A stretch of 64,000 nt of DNA from Bin87 sp965203855 (GCA_965203855.1 CBDBDN010000009.1:310001-374000); one strand, 5' to 3'; positions 49,307 through 58,855 are shown, numbered from the stretch's first letter. Numbers and translations are program-made. Notes: generated by a model from the sequence alone, not told the origin.

Positions 49307-51076
49307 GTGACTACCGAAACCGACAACGCCGCCGCCCCCTTTGACGCCATCCTGGACGAGGCGCAGCGCCGCTGGCAGTCGCTTGCCGCCGGCCCTGTCC
49401 CCTGGATCCGCATCGGCACCGGGCTGGCCGGCGAAGCCGCCGGCGGTTTTGAGGTGGTCAGCGCCGTCAAGGACGCCTTGCAGCGGCAGGGCGTCGCCGC
49501 CAATGTGTCGGAAGTTGGCACGCTGGGGCTGTGTTTTGCCGAGCCGCTGCTGGATGTGCAGACGCCGGGCGGCCCCCGCATTTTCTACCGCAATGTTACC
49601 CCCGAACTGGCGCAGCGTATCGTCAGCGAGCATATCGCCGGCGGCAATCCGCTGCCCGAACACGCCATCGGCTACCTGGGCGACGACGCCGGCGCCGCCC
49701 CCGACGGCATCGCCAACCTTAACGAACACCCGATGCGCGCCCTGGAGCATCGCATCGCCCTCCGCAACGCCGGCCACATTGATCCCTCGGACTTGTACCA
49801 GTACATCGCCAACGGCGGCTATGCCGCGCTGAACAAGGCCCTGACCGCAATGACGCGTGAGGAAGCCCTCAACGAAGTGCGCGCCTCCGGGCTGCGCGGA
49901 CGCGGCGGCGCCGCTTTCCCCGCCGGCGTCAAATGGGGATTCCTGGCCGGCAACCCCGACCCTAATAAATACATCCTCTGCAACTGCGAGGAAGGCGACC
50001 CCGGCGCTTTCAACGACCGCGGCATCCTGGAAAGCGACCCGGCCACCGTCGTTGAGGGCATCACCATCGCCGGCTACGCCTGCAACGCCAACCGCGGCTA
50101 CATCTTTATCCGCCACGGCCACCACCAGCCCATCGACCGCACCCGCGCCGCCATCAGCCAGGCTTACGACCTGGGCCTGCTGGGGCAAAACATCCTGGGC
50201 AGCGACTTTTCCTTTGACCTGGAAGTCGCCTTAACCGGCGATTCCTATGTATCCGGCGAGGAAACCGCCCTGATGGAAGCTATTGAGGGCAAGCGTTCTA
50301 TGCCCCGCTTCCGCCCGCCGTTCCCCGCACAGGTCGGCGTGTTCGGCAAGCCCTCTAACATCAACAATGTCAAGACGCTGGCCTATGTGCCGGAAATCAT
50401 CGCGCGCGGCGGCGAATGGTTCGCCGGCATTGGCACGCCGCCCGACCGCGATAACGGCATCAACGGCAGCAGCGGCACCGCCATCCTCTGCCTCTCCGGC
50501 AACATTACCTATACCGGACTGGTCGAAGTGCCGCTGGGTATGACGCTGCGGCAAGTGCTGTTTGATATGGCCGGCGGTGTCCCCAACGGCAAGCGGATGA
50601 AACTGCTGCAAACCGGCGGCCCCCTGGGCGGCGTACTCTCCGCCAGCGACGCCAACCTGGACCTGGTGCTGGACTTTGATGTATTCCGCACCGCCGGCGC
50701 CATCCTCGGCTCCGGCGGCATCATCGTCGCCGACGAGGATACCTGCGTCGTTGACCTTACCCGCAACCTGATTGCATTCTGCCAGTACGAATCCTGCGGC
50801 AAATGCTTCCCCTGCCGCATGGGAATGAGCCATCTGCTGGAAGTCCTGGAACGCATCAGCCGCCTGGAAGGCACCGACGAAGATCTGGCCCTGATGCGGA
50901 ATATCGGGGAAAATATGCAGGCCGGCTCCCTCTGCGGACACGGGCAGCTGGGATTCAATCCGGTGTCGTCCGCTTTGCGCTACTTCGGCGACGAATTTGA
51001 GGCGCACATCCGCGAAAAGCGGCACACCGGCGACTGCCCCGAACAAGTCTTTTCGCCCCGGCTTACCCGCCGCTGA
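49307..51076 (+). CDS. nuoF: NADH dehydrogenase FMN/4Fe-4S (NuoF-type) subunit
   Basis: 589-residue NuoF-type subunit that oxidises NADH through FMN. An N-terminal thioredoxin-like extension (about 1-110, without cluster cysteines) is followed by the NADH/FMN domain GLRGRGGAAFPAGVKW near residue 196 and NCEEGDPGAFNDRG, and a C-terminal 4Fe-4S site ESCGKCFPCRMG near 495 with a further Cys in SLCGHGQLG. The extended length fits NADH-dependent formate dehydrogenase or hydrogenase diaphorase subunits (HoxF/FdsB-like). The GTG at 49307 is the likely start; no strong Shine-Dalgarno. Confidence 0.93.
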   Translation: MTTETDNAAAPFDAILDEAQRRWQSLAAGPVPWIRIGTGLAGEAAGGFEVVSAVKDALQRQGVAANVSEVGTLGLCFAEPLLDVQTPGGPRIFYRNVTPELAQRIVSEHIAGGNPLPEHAIGYLGDDAGAAPDGIANLNEHPMRALEHRIALRNAGHIDPSDLYQYIANGGYAALNKALTAMTREEALNEVRASGLRGRGGAAFPAGVKWGFLAGNPDPNKYILCNCEEGDPGAFNDRGILESDPATVVEGITIAGYACNANRGYIFIRHGHHQPIDRTRAAISQAYDLGLLGQNILGSDFSFDLEVALTGDSYVSGEETALMEAIEGKRSMPRFRPPFPAQVGVFGKPSNINNVKTLAYVPEIIARGGEWFAGIGTPPDRDNGINGSSGTAILCLSGNITYTGLVEVPLGMTLRQVLFDMAGGVPNGKRMKLLQTGGPLGGVLSASDANLDLVLDFDVFRTAGAILGSGGIIVADEDTCVVDLTRNLIAFCQYESCGKCFPCRMGMSHLLEVLERISRLEGTDEDLALMRNIGENMQAGSLCGHGQLGFNPVSSALRYFGDEFEAHIREKRHTGDCPEQVFSPRLTRR

Positions 51077-51126
51077 TACCCTGTTCCTGTCATTCCTTTG
51101 TCCAGTGATTTACGCCAGGAGCCGCT

Positions 51127-53943
51127 ATGCCTGACGACATTACTATCTCCATTGACGGGGTAGCCATCAAGACGCAGCCCGGCAAAATGGTGCTGGAAGC
51201 CGCCATCGCCGCCGGCGTCTATGTCCCCTATCTCTGCTACCACTCTGGTATGAAGCCCTTCGGCGCCTGCCGGATGTGCGTCGTCGCCGTGGAAGGCGGG
51301 CGCGGCTTTCCCGCCGCCTGCACGCTCCCCGTCGCCGACGGCATGACCGTATGGAGCGATACGCCCGACGTCGCCGAACTGCGCCGCTCCGTGATGCAAA
51401 TGCTCATCGCTGAGCATCCCAACGGCTGCCTTACCTGCCACCGCGTGGAAATCTGCGGCCCCTCCGACGTCTGCCTGCGCCATGTCTCCGTCAACGACCG
51501 CTGCATCACCTGCCCCAAAAATGAACGCTGCGAATTCAAGGACACCGTGCGGTATCTCGGCATGGAGCTGGAATCCCCCATGACCTATATGTACCGCGAC
51601 ATTCCCCTGGAAGTCAGCGACCCCTTTTACGACCGCGACTATAATCTGTGCATCACCTGCGGACGCTGCGTCCGCGCCTGCGAGGAAGTGCGCGGCGACA
51701 ACGCCATCTGCTTTACGGAACGCTCCGGCAAAGCCCTCGTCGGCACCTCTTTCGGTTCATCCCTGCTGGAATCCGGCTGCGAATTCTGCGGCGCCTGCAT
51801 CGACGTCTGCCCCGTCGGCGCCCTTACCGAGCGCGATGGCAAGTGGGAAAAGCCGGCCCGCATCGCGCGCGCTACCTGCACCCATTGCCCAATCGGCTGC
51901 CAGGTCAACCTGGAGCTCAACGCCCAGGAACGGGTCATCCGGGTCGTCCCCGAACTGAACTCCCCCGCCAACCGCGGGCAAGCCTGCTACAAGGGCAAGT
52001 TCGGCCTGTCGCATATCACCAGCGGGCAGCGCCTGCGCCGTCCCCTGGTGCGGCGCAACGGGCAGCTGGAGCCGGCTTCCTGGGACGATGCTCTGGACAT
52101 CATCGCCGACCGGCTCCGTCCCCATCAGGACAGCGGCAGCGGATTTGGCCTGATTGCCGCCAGCGACAGCGCCAACGAGGAACTGTACCTGGCCCAGAAA
52201 TTCGCCCGCGCCGGAATGCGTACCAACAACATTGACCACGCCGGCAACGCCCAGCCCGACCTCGTATCCGGCTTGGAGGATGTGCTCGGCTATCCCGGAG
52301 CGTCAAACTCTCTGTGGGATCTGGCGCAAGCCGACTGCATCCTGGTTTTCAATTCCAACCTTACCGAAAGCCATAATGTGGCCGGCGTCCCCATCAAACA
52401 GGCGGCACGCGCCGGCACTCCCTTGATTGTGATTGATGTACGGGAAGTTGAACTAACCCGCTACGCCGATCTCTGGCTGCGCCCGGTTCCCGGCGCCGAG
52501 CTGATTCTGCTCGGCGCCATCCTCCGCGTCATTATGGACGAGCAGCTGTCCGACCAGGCATGGCTGACGCAAAATACCAACGGCCTGGAAACCCTGGCCT
52601 ACGAACTGGAACGCATTGACGACGCCGCCATCGCCGCTACCGGAGTCGCCCCGGATGACATCGCCCGCGCCGCCCGGATGCTCGCCGCCGCCAATCACGG
52701 CGCCGTCGTGTACGGCCTGGACAATGTGCCGAACCCTATTGCCAGCGACTGCGTGCTGGCCTTGGCCAACCTGGCCGTGCTGACCCGCAGCGTCGGCAAC
52801 GCTGCCGGCGGCATTTTCCCGATGCTGTCCGGCGCCAACGGCCAGGGCGCGCTGGACATCGGCTGCGTTCCCAACCGACTGCCCGGCGGCGCCCGCCTCT
52901 TTGACGACGCCCGGCGCACTCTGGTCGAAACCGCCTGGGACATTACGCTGCCCGCCGGCGCCGGCCTTGGCGCCGCGGAAATGCGGCAGGCCGCAGCCGA
53001 CGGCGACATCTCCGCAATGCTGGTCATCGGCGACAACTCCGACTACGGCAGCGGCGCCCCGGAGCCGGCCAAGCCCGACTTTCTAGCGGTTATGGACTCC
53101 TTCTTGACGCCGGCCGCCCAAATCGCCGACGTCGTCCTGCCCCGCGCTACTTTTGCCGAGAAAAACGGCGCTTTCACCAACCTGGAACGCCGCATCCAGC
53201 GAGTGCGCCCGGCCATCACCGTCAAGAACAACGCCGCCATGCCGGAGGGTTGGGTTCTGGCGCAGCTGGCGCAGCGGCTGGACCTTCCCGGCATTGACTA
53301 CTCTGACCCGGCGGCGGTAATGGACGAAATCGCCGCGCTAACCCCCGCTTACGCCGGCGTCAGCTATGCGCGGCTGGCTGCCGAATCCAGCCTGGTAATG
53401 CAAACCGGCGTGGAATCCCCGCGCCCGACCCAGCTCCTGTACGCCAGCCGTGAGGAACGGGGCATCCAATGGCCTTGTACCTCTGCCGACAGCCCCTCCG
53501 CATCCGTACTCTATCAAGACGGCTTCCCCGGCGGCAAGGCCGAAATCGGCGCGCCCCTTTTCCGCATCATTGCCCCTCCGACTACCGACGACCAACCCGC
53601 TATGTTCGCCCCGGGCCGCGTGCTTTTGCAGCGGGACCAGGAAATGGAGATTGAACGCAACGGCCAGAACCGCATCGTCCGCGACGAACTCGTTCAGCTC
53701 AACCCCGCCGATGCCGCCGCCTGGGGCATCAGCGACGGCGACCCGGTGGCCGTAGATGCCGACTCCGGCCGCATTACCGGCATCGCCGCTATCGCCCCGC
53801 AGTTGCCCGCCGGCGTCGTCGCAATGACTACCCTTTTCGGGCAGCTCGCCGTTGAGCTGCAAGCCTCCGAGGACATCAACCCGATGGCGCGCGTCCCCGG
53901 CTTGAATGTAGAACCCTGCCGGGTAACTGCCCTATCCGGCTGA
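51127..53943 (+). CDS. NuoG/FdhA-like molybdopterin iron-sulfur subunit lacking the active-site Cys/Sec
   Basis: 938-residue subunit with many iron-sulfur sites: 2Fe-2S Cys37/48/51/65; the His97-Cys101-Cys104-Cys110 cluster; two 4Fe-4S ferredoxin motifs at 175-185 and 218-228; and a 4Fe-4S site Cys251/254/258/287 leading into a molybdopterin-type domain. In formate dehydrogenases the segment TNNVD is followed by the Mo-ligand Cys/Sec; here it reads TNNIDHAGNAQP (366 onward) with no Cys or Sec, so formate oxidation is unlikely. It may be an electron-relay scaffold. AGGAG precedes ATG 51127. Confidence 0.88.
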   Translation: MPDDITISIDGVAIKTQPGKMVLEAAIAAGVYVPYLCYHSGMKPFGACRMCVVAVEGGRGFPAACTLPVADGMTVWSDTPDVAELRRSVMQMLIAEHPNGCLTCHRVEICGPSDVCLRHVSVNDRCITCPKNERCEFKDTVRYLGMELESPMTYMYRDIPLEVSDPFYDRDYNLCITCGRCVRACEEVRGDNAICFTERSGKALVGTSFGSSLLESGCEFCGACIDVCPVGALTERDGKWEKPARIARATCTHCPIGCQVNLELNAQERVIRVVPELNSPANRGQACYKGKFGLSHITSGQRLRRPLVRRNGQLEPASWDDALDIIADRLRPHQDSGSGFGLIAASDSANEELYLAQKFARAGMRTNNIDHAGNAQPDLVSGLEDVLGYPGASNSLWDLAQADCILVFNSNLTESHNVAGVPIKQAARAGTPLIVIDVREVELTRYADLWLRPVPGAELILLGAILRVIMDEQLSDQAWLTQNTNGLETLAYELERIDDAAIAATGVAPDDIARAARMLAAANHGAVVYGLDNVPNPIASDCVLALANLAVLTRSVGNAAGGIFPMLSGANGQGALDIGCVPNRLPGGARLFDDARRTLVETAWDITLPAGAGLGAAEMRQAAADGDISAMLVIGDNSDYGSGAPEPAKPDFLAVMDSFLTPAAQIADVVLPRATFAEKNGAFTNLERRIQRVRPAITVKNNAAMPEGWVLAQLAQRLDLPGIDYSDPAAVMDEIAALTPAYAGVSYARLAAESSLVMQTGVESPRPTQLLYASREERGIQWPCTSADSPSASVLYQDGFPGGKAEIGAPLFRIIAPPTTDDQPAMFAPGRVLLQRDQEMEIERNGQNRIVRDELVQLNPADAAAWGISDGDPVAVDADSGRITGIAAIAPQLPAGVVAMTTLFGQLAVELQASEDINPMARVPGLNVEPCRVTALSG

Positions 53944-53993
53944 CCCGCCGCCGCCAACCCTATCATCATATCATCGCACCGCCTGGAGCAAAC

Positions 53994-54749
53994 ATGACCA
54001 CTGCCAGCGCCGCACCCGTTACCCGCGACCGCACCGTCAACCTCCCCCGCGCCAAACTGGTGGAGCGCATTGACTATACCGATGACCTGATGGTCATCAA
54101 AATGGAGCCGCAGGGCTTTGACTTCAATTTCAAGCCCGGCCAGTACTGCACGCTGGGGCTGCAAGGTATTGAACGCGCCTACTCCATCGCCTCCGCGCCA
54201 CACGAGCCATGCCTGGAAATCTTCGTTGAGCTGGTTCCCGACGGCGAACTCACCCCGCTGATGTGGCAGATGCAAGTCGGCGATACGATGTCCATCCGTC
54301 CCCGCCCCAAGGGCCTTTTCCTGATGGACAGCTCGGTGTCGCAGCACTTGATGCTGGGCACCGTTACCGGCGTCGCCCCTTTCGTCAGCATCATCCGCGA
54401 CCATCTGCACTATGGCCGCAATGGCCATCATTTTTATGTGCTGGAAGGCGCATCCTATCACGACGAATTCGTCTATGATGCCGAACTGTCCGAACTGGCC
54501 GCCGCCCATCCCAACGCCGTTACTTTTGTGCCGGCCATCAGTCGGCCTAATGAGGAACGCAACACCGGCTGGCAGGGCGCCGCCGGACGCCTCAACAACA
54601 TCGTTAGCGATTACCTGGGCCAGTTCAATCTCTCCAAAGATGATGCGCTGATCTACGCCTGCGGCCACCCGGGTATGATCGAAACCAGCCGGGAAATCGT
54701 TACCGCCGACGGCTGGCGCTGGACCGAGGAACGCTTCTGGAAAGAATAA
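53994..54749 (+). CDS. Ferredoxin-NADP(+) reductase-type FAD oxidoreductase
   Basis: 251-residue FNR-like protein. FKPGQYCTLGL and RAYSIASAP bind FAD; MLGTVTGVAPFVSIIRDHL and YACGHPGMIE form the NAD(P) domain. GGAG precedes ATG 53994 at 7 bases. Being last in an operon with NuoE-, NuoF- and NuoG-like subunits, it may provide an NADP(H) or ferredoxin port to the complex (a transhydrogenase or bifurcating arrangement); this is inference from context. Confidence 0.9.
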   Translation: MTTASAAPVTRDRTVNLPRAKLVERIDYTDDLMVIKMEPQGFDFNFKPGQYCTLGLQGIERAYSIASAPHEPCLEIFVELVPDGELTPLMWQMQVGDTMSIRPRPKGLFLMDSSVSQHLMLGTVTGVAPFVSIIRDHLHYGRNGHHFYVLEGASYHDEFVYDAELSELAAAHPNAVTFVPAISRPNEERNTGWQGAAGRLNNIVSDYLGQFNLSKDDALIYACGHPGMIETSREIVTADGWRWTEERFWKE

Positions 54750-54750
54750 C

Positions 54751-54926
54751 CGTCATTCCAACCCCCTAACCGTCATTCCAACCCCCAACCGTCATTCCAA
54801 ACCCCCAACCGTCATTCCAGCCCCCTAACCGTCATTCCGGCGCAAGCCGGAATCTATGCTTGCCGGCTCCATTACCGTAGTAGAAAGTTACGCCGCCGGA
54901 TTCCGGCGCAAGCCGGAATGACGGTT
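54751..54926. repeat. ~20-bp tandem repeats and paired ATTCCGGC palindromes
   Basis: CGTCATTCCAACCCCCTAAC-like units (period about 20) run from 54751 to about 54835 and end in ATTCCGGC-N4-GCCGGAAT, followed ~60 bases later by an inverted copy near 54900. The last ~95 bases match 48550-48655. The array occupies most of the 295 bases between the FNR gene and mutS. Confidence 0.88.
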
Positions 54927-55044
54927 GTAACGGCATTGCAATGACGAAAACAGCCCCCGTACTACGGTAAATCGTAACCTAACTGCACGCCCTAATGGGA
55001 GAGGGCGCATCCATCGCACTGCCGCGCCGGGGTAAAATCGCGCT

Positions 55045-57723
55045 ATGTCAACTGCCCGTCTTACCCCGGTTCGCCGCCAGTACCTAACCATCAAGCATTC
55101 TTACCCGGACGCCATCGTGCTGTTCCGAATGGGCGATTTCTACGAATGCTTTGACGATGACGCCCATACCCTGGCCGCCGCCCTGGAAATCGCCCTTACC
55201 TCCCGCACTATGGGCCGCGATACCCGCGTGCCGATGGCCGGCGTCCCCGCCGTGTCGCTGGACACCAACCTGGCCCGCCTCATCAAGCAGGGGCATAAGG
55301 TAGCCATCTGCGAACAGCTCAGCGACCCCGCCCTGTCCAAAGGCCTGGTCGAACGCGGCGTAGTCCGCGTCGTAACCCCAGGCACCGTCCTGGAAACGGC
55401 GTTGCTGGACCACAAGGCCAACAACTACCTGGCCGCCGTCTGCGCCGACGCCGAGCTAGCCGGCATCGCCTGGGTCGATGTTACTACCGGAGAGTTCAGC
55501 GCCGCGCAGTTCCCGCTGGAACGCCTGCCCTTGGAACTCGCCCGCATCCAGCCCGCCGAAATCCTCGCCCCGTCCGCCGCCGCGCCCCCCGCCTGGCTCA
55601 ACGCCGTTCCGCCCGAAGTTACGCCCACTTCCGTTGACCCGGCCTCTTTCAACCCCGACATCGCCCGGCAGACGCTGCTGGACTATTACGGCGTCCTGTC
55701 GCTGGAACCCTACGGCATCGCCGACCAGCCCCTGGCCGTGCGCGCCGCCGGCGCCATCGTGGACTATCTACGCTACGCTTACAAAGGCGAACATCCCCGC
55801 CTGGCGCCGCTGTCCGCCTACCGCGCCGCCTCTTATATGACCCTGGACCCGCAGACCCGGCGCAACCTGGAGCTGTTCTCCGCCGGACGCTGGAACTCCA
55901 ACGACTGGTCGCTGCTGTCCGCGCTGGACGAAACCGCTACCCCCATGGGCGCGCGGCTGCTGCGCCGCTGGCTCGGACAGCCCCTCCTGGAAATCGCCCC
56001 GCTGGAACGCCGCCTTGACGCCGTGCAGTTTTTCTACGCCGACGCTTTTCGCCGCAGCGCCGCCGCCGCCGCATTGGCCGGCATCTCCGACCTGGAACGC
56101 ATCATGAGCCGCATCCAGACCCAAACGGCGCTGCCCCGAGATCTCCTGGCGCTCCGGGCCAGCCTGGACGCCGCCCGCCGCCTGCAATCCGTCCTAACTG
56201 ATACCCACGCCTATGCCAACGACAATGCCGATACCAACTCTAATGCCGACGATGATGACGATAGCGACGCTGGTACTCTATCCTGGCTCTCCTCCCGTCT
56301 CAAGCCCGTGCCGGAAGCGGAGTCTCTGATTGACGACGCCATCGCCCCTGAACCCTCCGGCTCCGTCGGCGAAGGCGGCGTCATCCGGCCCGGCTTTGCC
56401 CCGGAGCTGGACCGGCTGCGAAACCTGTCCCGCGACGCCCGCAGTTTCATCGCCGGGCTGGAAAGCCGGGAACGGCAGCGCACCGGCATACGCAGCCTCA
56501 AAGTCGGCTACAACCAGGTTTTCGGCTACTACATCGAAGTCAGCCGCCCCAACCTGGACGCCGTTCCCCCCGACTATCAGCGCCGCCAGACCCTTACCGG
56601 CGGCGAGCGGTTCATCACCCCCGAACTCAAAGAGTACGAAAACCAGGTTCTGGACGCCCGCGAGCGTCTGGAGGAAATGGAGCGCACCCTCTACCGCCAG
56701 GTCTGCCGCCAGCTTGCCGACCGGTGCGCCGCCATATCCCGCCTGGCCGCCGCCATCGCCAACGCCGACGTCTTTGCCAGCCTGGCCGGCGTCGCCGTCC
56801 GCTATGGCTATGTCCGCCCTACGCTCAACGATGATGGCGCCATCAGCATCGCCGGCGGCCGGCATCCGGTAGTGGAACGCGTGCTGGACGCCGGCGCTTT
56901 CGTCCCCAACGACGCCGCCATCGACGCCCACGACGCCCGCATTATGCTGATTACCGGCCCCAACATGGCCGGCAAATCTACCTATATCCGGCAAGTGGCC
57001 CTAGCCGTCCTGATGGCCCAAGTCGGCAGTTTCGTACCCGCCGACCACGCCCGCATCGGCCTGGTTGACCGCATCTTTACCCGCGTCGGGCTGCAAGACG
57101 ACCTCGCTACCGGGCAGTCCACTTTTATGGTGGAAATGGTCGAAACCGCCGCCATCCTCAACCAGGCTACCCATCGTTCCCTGCTTGTGCTGGACGAAAT
57201 CGGGCGCGGCACCAGCACTTACGACGGCCTCGCCATCGCCCACGCCGTCATTGAGCATCTCCACAACAACCCCCGGCTCGGCTGCAAGACGCTGTTCGCT
57301 ACCCATTACCACGAACTTACCGAACTGGCGGCCACGCTGCCCGGCGTCCGCAATTACCGGGTCGCCGTATCCGAAGCCGACGGCCGCATCGCCTTCCTGC
57401 GCCGCATCGTCCCCGGCGGCGCCGACCGCTCCTACGGCGTCCATGTCGCCAACCTGGCCGGAATGCCGCCCGCCGTAGTCAACCGCGCCCGGGAACTGCT
57501 TGCCGAACTGGAATCCGGCCTGGCCGCCGGCCCGGGGCGCCCAACCCGCCGCCGGCTGCCCGACGCCGCGCCGTCGCCCCAGCTGGCCATGCCCCTGTTC
57601 ACCCCGGCCGACGACGACCTGCTGGACACGCTGCTGGAAGTTGACATCGGCAACCTCACGCCTCTGGAAGCCATCAACAAACTGTACCAGCTCCAAGAGC
57701 AGGCCCGCCAATTGCAGCGCTAA
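55045..57723 (+). CDS. mutS: DNA mismatch repair protein MutS
   Basis: 892-residue MutS, which recognises mismatches. RMGDFYECF holds the mismatch-binding Phe32-x-Glu34; Walker A GPNMAGKST is near residue 637; Walker B and the following loop LLVLDEIGRGTSTYDGLA near 717. The clamp and C-terminal helix-turn-helix (DTLLEVDIGNLTPLEAINKL) are complete. An Asn/Asp-rich insertion (TDTHAYANDNADTNSNADDD) sits near residues 385-410 and is atypical. It heads the cluster with an ArsC-like selenoprotein candidate, a HAD protein and mutL. Confidence 0.97.
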   Translation: MSTARLTPVRRQYLTIKHSYPDAIVLFRMGDFYECFDDDAHTLAAALEIALTSRTMGRDTRVPMAGVPAVSLDTNLARLIKQGHKVAICEQLSDPALSKGLVERGVVRVVTPGTVLETALLDHKANNYLAAVCADAELAGIAWVDVTTGEFSAAQFPLERLPLELARIQPAEILAPSAAAPPAWLNAVPPEVTPTSVDPASFNPDIARQTLLDYYGVLSLEPYGIADQPLAVRAAGAIVDYLRYAYKGEHPRLAPLSAYRAASYMTLDPQTRRNLELFSAGRWNSNDWSLLSALDETATPMGARLLRRWLGQPLLEIAPLERRLDAVQFFYADAFRRSAAAAALAGISDLERIMSRIQTQTALPRDLLALRASLDAARRLQSVLTDTHAYANDNADTNSNADDDDDSDAGTLSWLSSRLKPVPEAESLIDDAIAPEPSGSVGEGGVIRPGFAPELDRLRNLSRDARSFIAGLESRERQRTGIRSLKVGYNQVFGYYIEVSRPNLDAVPPDYQRRQTLTGGERFITPELKEYENQVLDARERLEEMERTLYRQVCRQLADRCAAISRLAAAIANADVFASLAGVAVRYGYVRPTLNDDGAISIAGGRHPVVERVLDAGAFVPNDAAIDAHDARIMLITGPNMAGKSTYIRQVALAVLMAQVGSFVPADHARIGLVDRIFTRVGLQDDLATGQSTFMVEMVETAAILNQATHRSLLVLDEIGRGTSTYDGLAIAHAVIEHLHNNPRLGCKTLFATHYHELTELAATLPGVRNYRVAVSEADGRIAFLRRIVPGGADRSYGVHVANLAGMPPAVVNRARELLAELESGLAAGPGRPTRRRLPDAAPSPQLAMPLFTPADDDLLDTLLEVDIGNLTPLEAINKLYQLQEQARQLQR

Positions 57724-57770
57724 ACGCATCGCCGGACATCGCCCCATCCCACGCCCTCCGCAGCCGAACC

Positions 57771-57843
57771 GATGATGGCCGACCGATGCCGTCCGGCCGG
57801 ATGATGGCCGACTAGATGATGGCCGACCGATGCCGTCCGGCCG
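57771..57843. repeat. 29-bp direct repeat between mutS and the ArsC-like gene
   Basis: GATGATGGCCGACCGATGCC plus GTCCGGCCG occurs at 57771-57799 and again at 57815-57843, with a partial third copy between. It lies upstream of the ArsC-like gene; no function can be assigned. Confidence 0.8.
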
Positions 57844-57955
57844 CCAACATCCCGCAAAGTACGCCTAACCCGTCGCCAATCCCCTTATCCTGAATCCCCA
57901 TTAAGGTTACAATTACTCCATCCAGCGCCCCGCCCGGGATTTGAGGAGGCCGGTC

Positions 57956-58360
57956 ATGTCCGACAACACTGCCACGCTGTACTGGTGGCCCCGTTGAAGC
58001 AGCTGCCGCAAAGTGCGAGAGTTGCTCGTACAGAACGGCGTTGCCATCACGGAACGGGACTATTTCAAGGAACCCTTTACCGAACCGGAACTCCGGGCGC
58101 TGATTGACGAAACCGGTCCGGATGCCGCTGTCGGCGCGCTTTTCGCCAGCCGCAGCCCGTCGCTGAAAAAGCAGGGCCTGGACGCCGCCGACCTGTCCGA
58201 CGACCGCAAGCTGGCCCTGATGCTGGCGGAACCGCGCCTCATCCGCCGCCCCATCATCCGGCTCAACACCCCAATGGGCCGCCGCCTGATTATCGGCGCC
58301 AACCTCAAAACCGTTGCCGCCGCCCTCTCCGACGCCGTTTCCGATGCCGTATCCCAATGA
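57956..58360 (+). CDS. ArsC/Spx-like thioredoxin-fold protein with probable selenocysteine (UGA) at the active site
   Basis: 134 residues if UGA at 57995-57997 is read as selenocysteine (U14). ATG 57956 has GAGGAGG 6 bases upstream. The N terminus reads MSDNTATLYWWPR-U-SSCRKV, which aligns the UGA with the catalytic cysteine of the ArsC/Spx family (PRCSKSRK or CxxC), giving a UxxC site. The rest is a normal ArsC-like fold: FKEPFTEPELRALIDETG, SPSLKKQGLDAADLSDD and PRLIRRPIIRLNTPMGRRL. A matching SECIS-type hairpin lies at 58013-58031. A conventional gene finder would start after the UGA and lose the active site. A nonsense mutation or sequencing error is the alternative. Confidence 0.8.
58013..58031 (+). 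promoter_or_regulatory. Predicted bacterial SECIS element
   Basis: GUGCGAG (58013-58019) pairs with CUCGUAC (58025-58031) in a 7-bp stem with one G-U pair; the 5-base apical loop AGUUG has a G in its second position. The loop begins 22 bases after the UGA. Stem, small loop with an early G and a distance of 16-37 bases fit the published bacterial SECIS pattern. Confidence 0.65.
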
Positions 58361-58417
58361 CCTGAACCCGACCGCCAACCCCCCAACGCCGCCAACCGCG
58401 AGGCTTGCCGCACCATT

Positions 58418-58855
58418 ATGAAAATCTTTTTTGATGTTGACTACACCATCCTGGGCCTCGACGATACCCTCCGGCCCGGCACTGCCGAAACTTTCCAAAA
58501 GCTCCTGGACGACGGCCACGAAATCTACATCTGGTCGGGCATGGGCGAGCGCTGGGAAGTAATTGAAAAGCATTCCCTGCAACAGTTCGTCAGCGGCGTG
58601 TACGAAAAGCCCACCCACCACTACCACGAGCGAATGGCCGAACTGCAAATCCCGGTGGAACCGGAATTCGTCATCGACGACTACCCGGAAATCGTCGCCG
58701 CTTTTGGCGGCGTCTGGGTGCCCCCTTACTTTTTCTCCCGCAGCGTAGATCACGAAATGGAGCGCATCTACCGCATCATCTGCGACTTCACCGCCACCGG
58801 CGCCTCCGAGGACCGGCAGTACCGCGCCAAAGGCACCAAACTGCCGCTGTTCTGA
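58418..58855 (+). CDS. HAD-superfamily hydrolase-like protein
   Basis: 145-residue haloacid-dehalogenase-fold protein. MKIFFDVDYTIL has the nucleophile and acid aspartates (Asp6, Asp8), IYIWSGMGER is the second motif, and EFVIDDYPEI the fourth with two aspartates. There is little room for a cap domain, as in class C0 HAD phosphatases. The substrate is unknown. The stop is one base before the mutL start, so the two are cotranscribed. No Shine-Dalgarno precedes ATG 58418. Confidence 0.82.
   Translation: MKIFFDVDYTILGLDDTLRPGTAETFQKLLDDGHEIYIWSGMGERWEVIEKHSLQQFVSGVYEKPTHHYHERMAELQIPVEPEFVIDDYPEIVAAFGGVWVPPYFFSRSVDHEMERIYRIICDFTATGASEDRQYRAKGTKLPLF

Noticed and set aside
51127..53943. Calling the large iron-sulfur subunit a formate dehydrogenase
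   Set aside because: The Cys/Sec Mo-ligand position reads as His-Ala, so catalytic formate dehydrogenase activity is not supported.
58013..58360. A 115-codon ArsC-like gene starting at GTG 58013
   Set aside because: This start has no Shine-Dalgarno and lacks the first strand and active site; the frame extends upstream across a UGA to an ATG with a strong ribosome-binding site.
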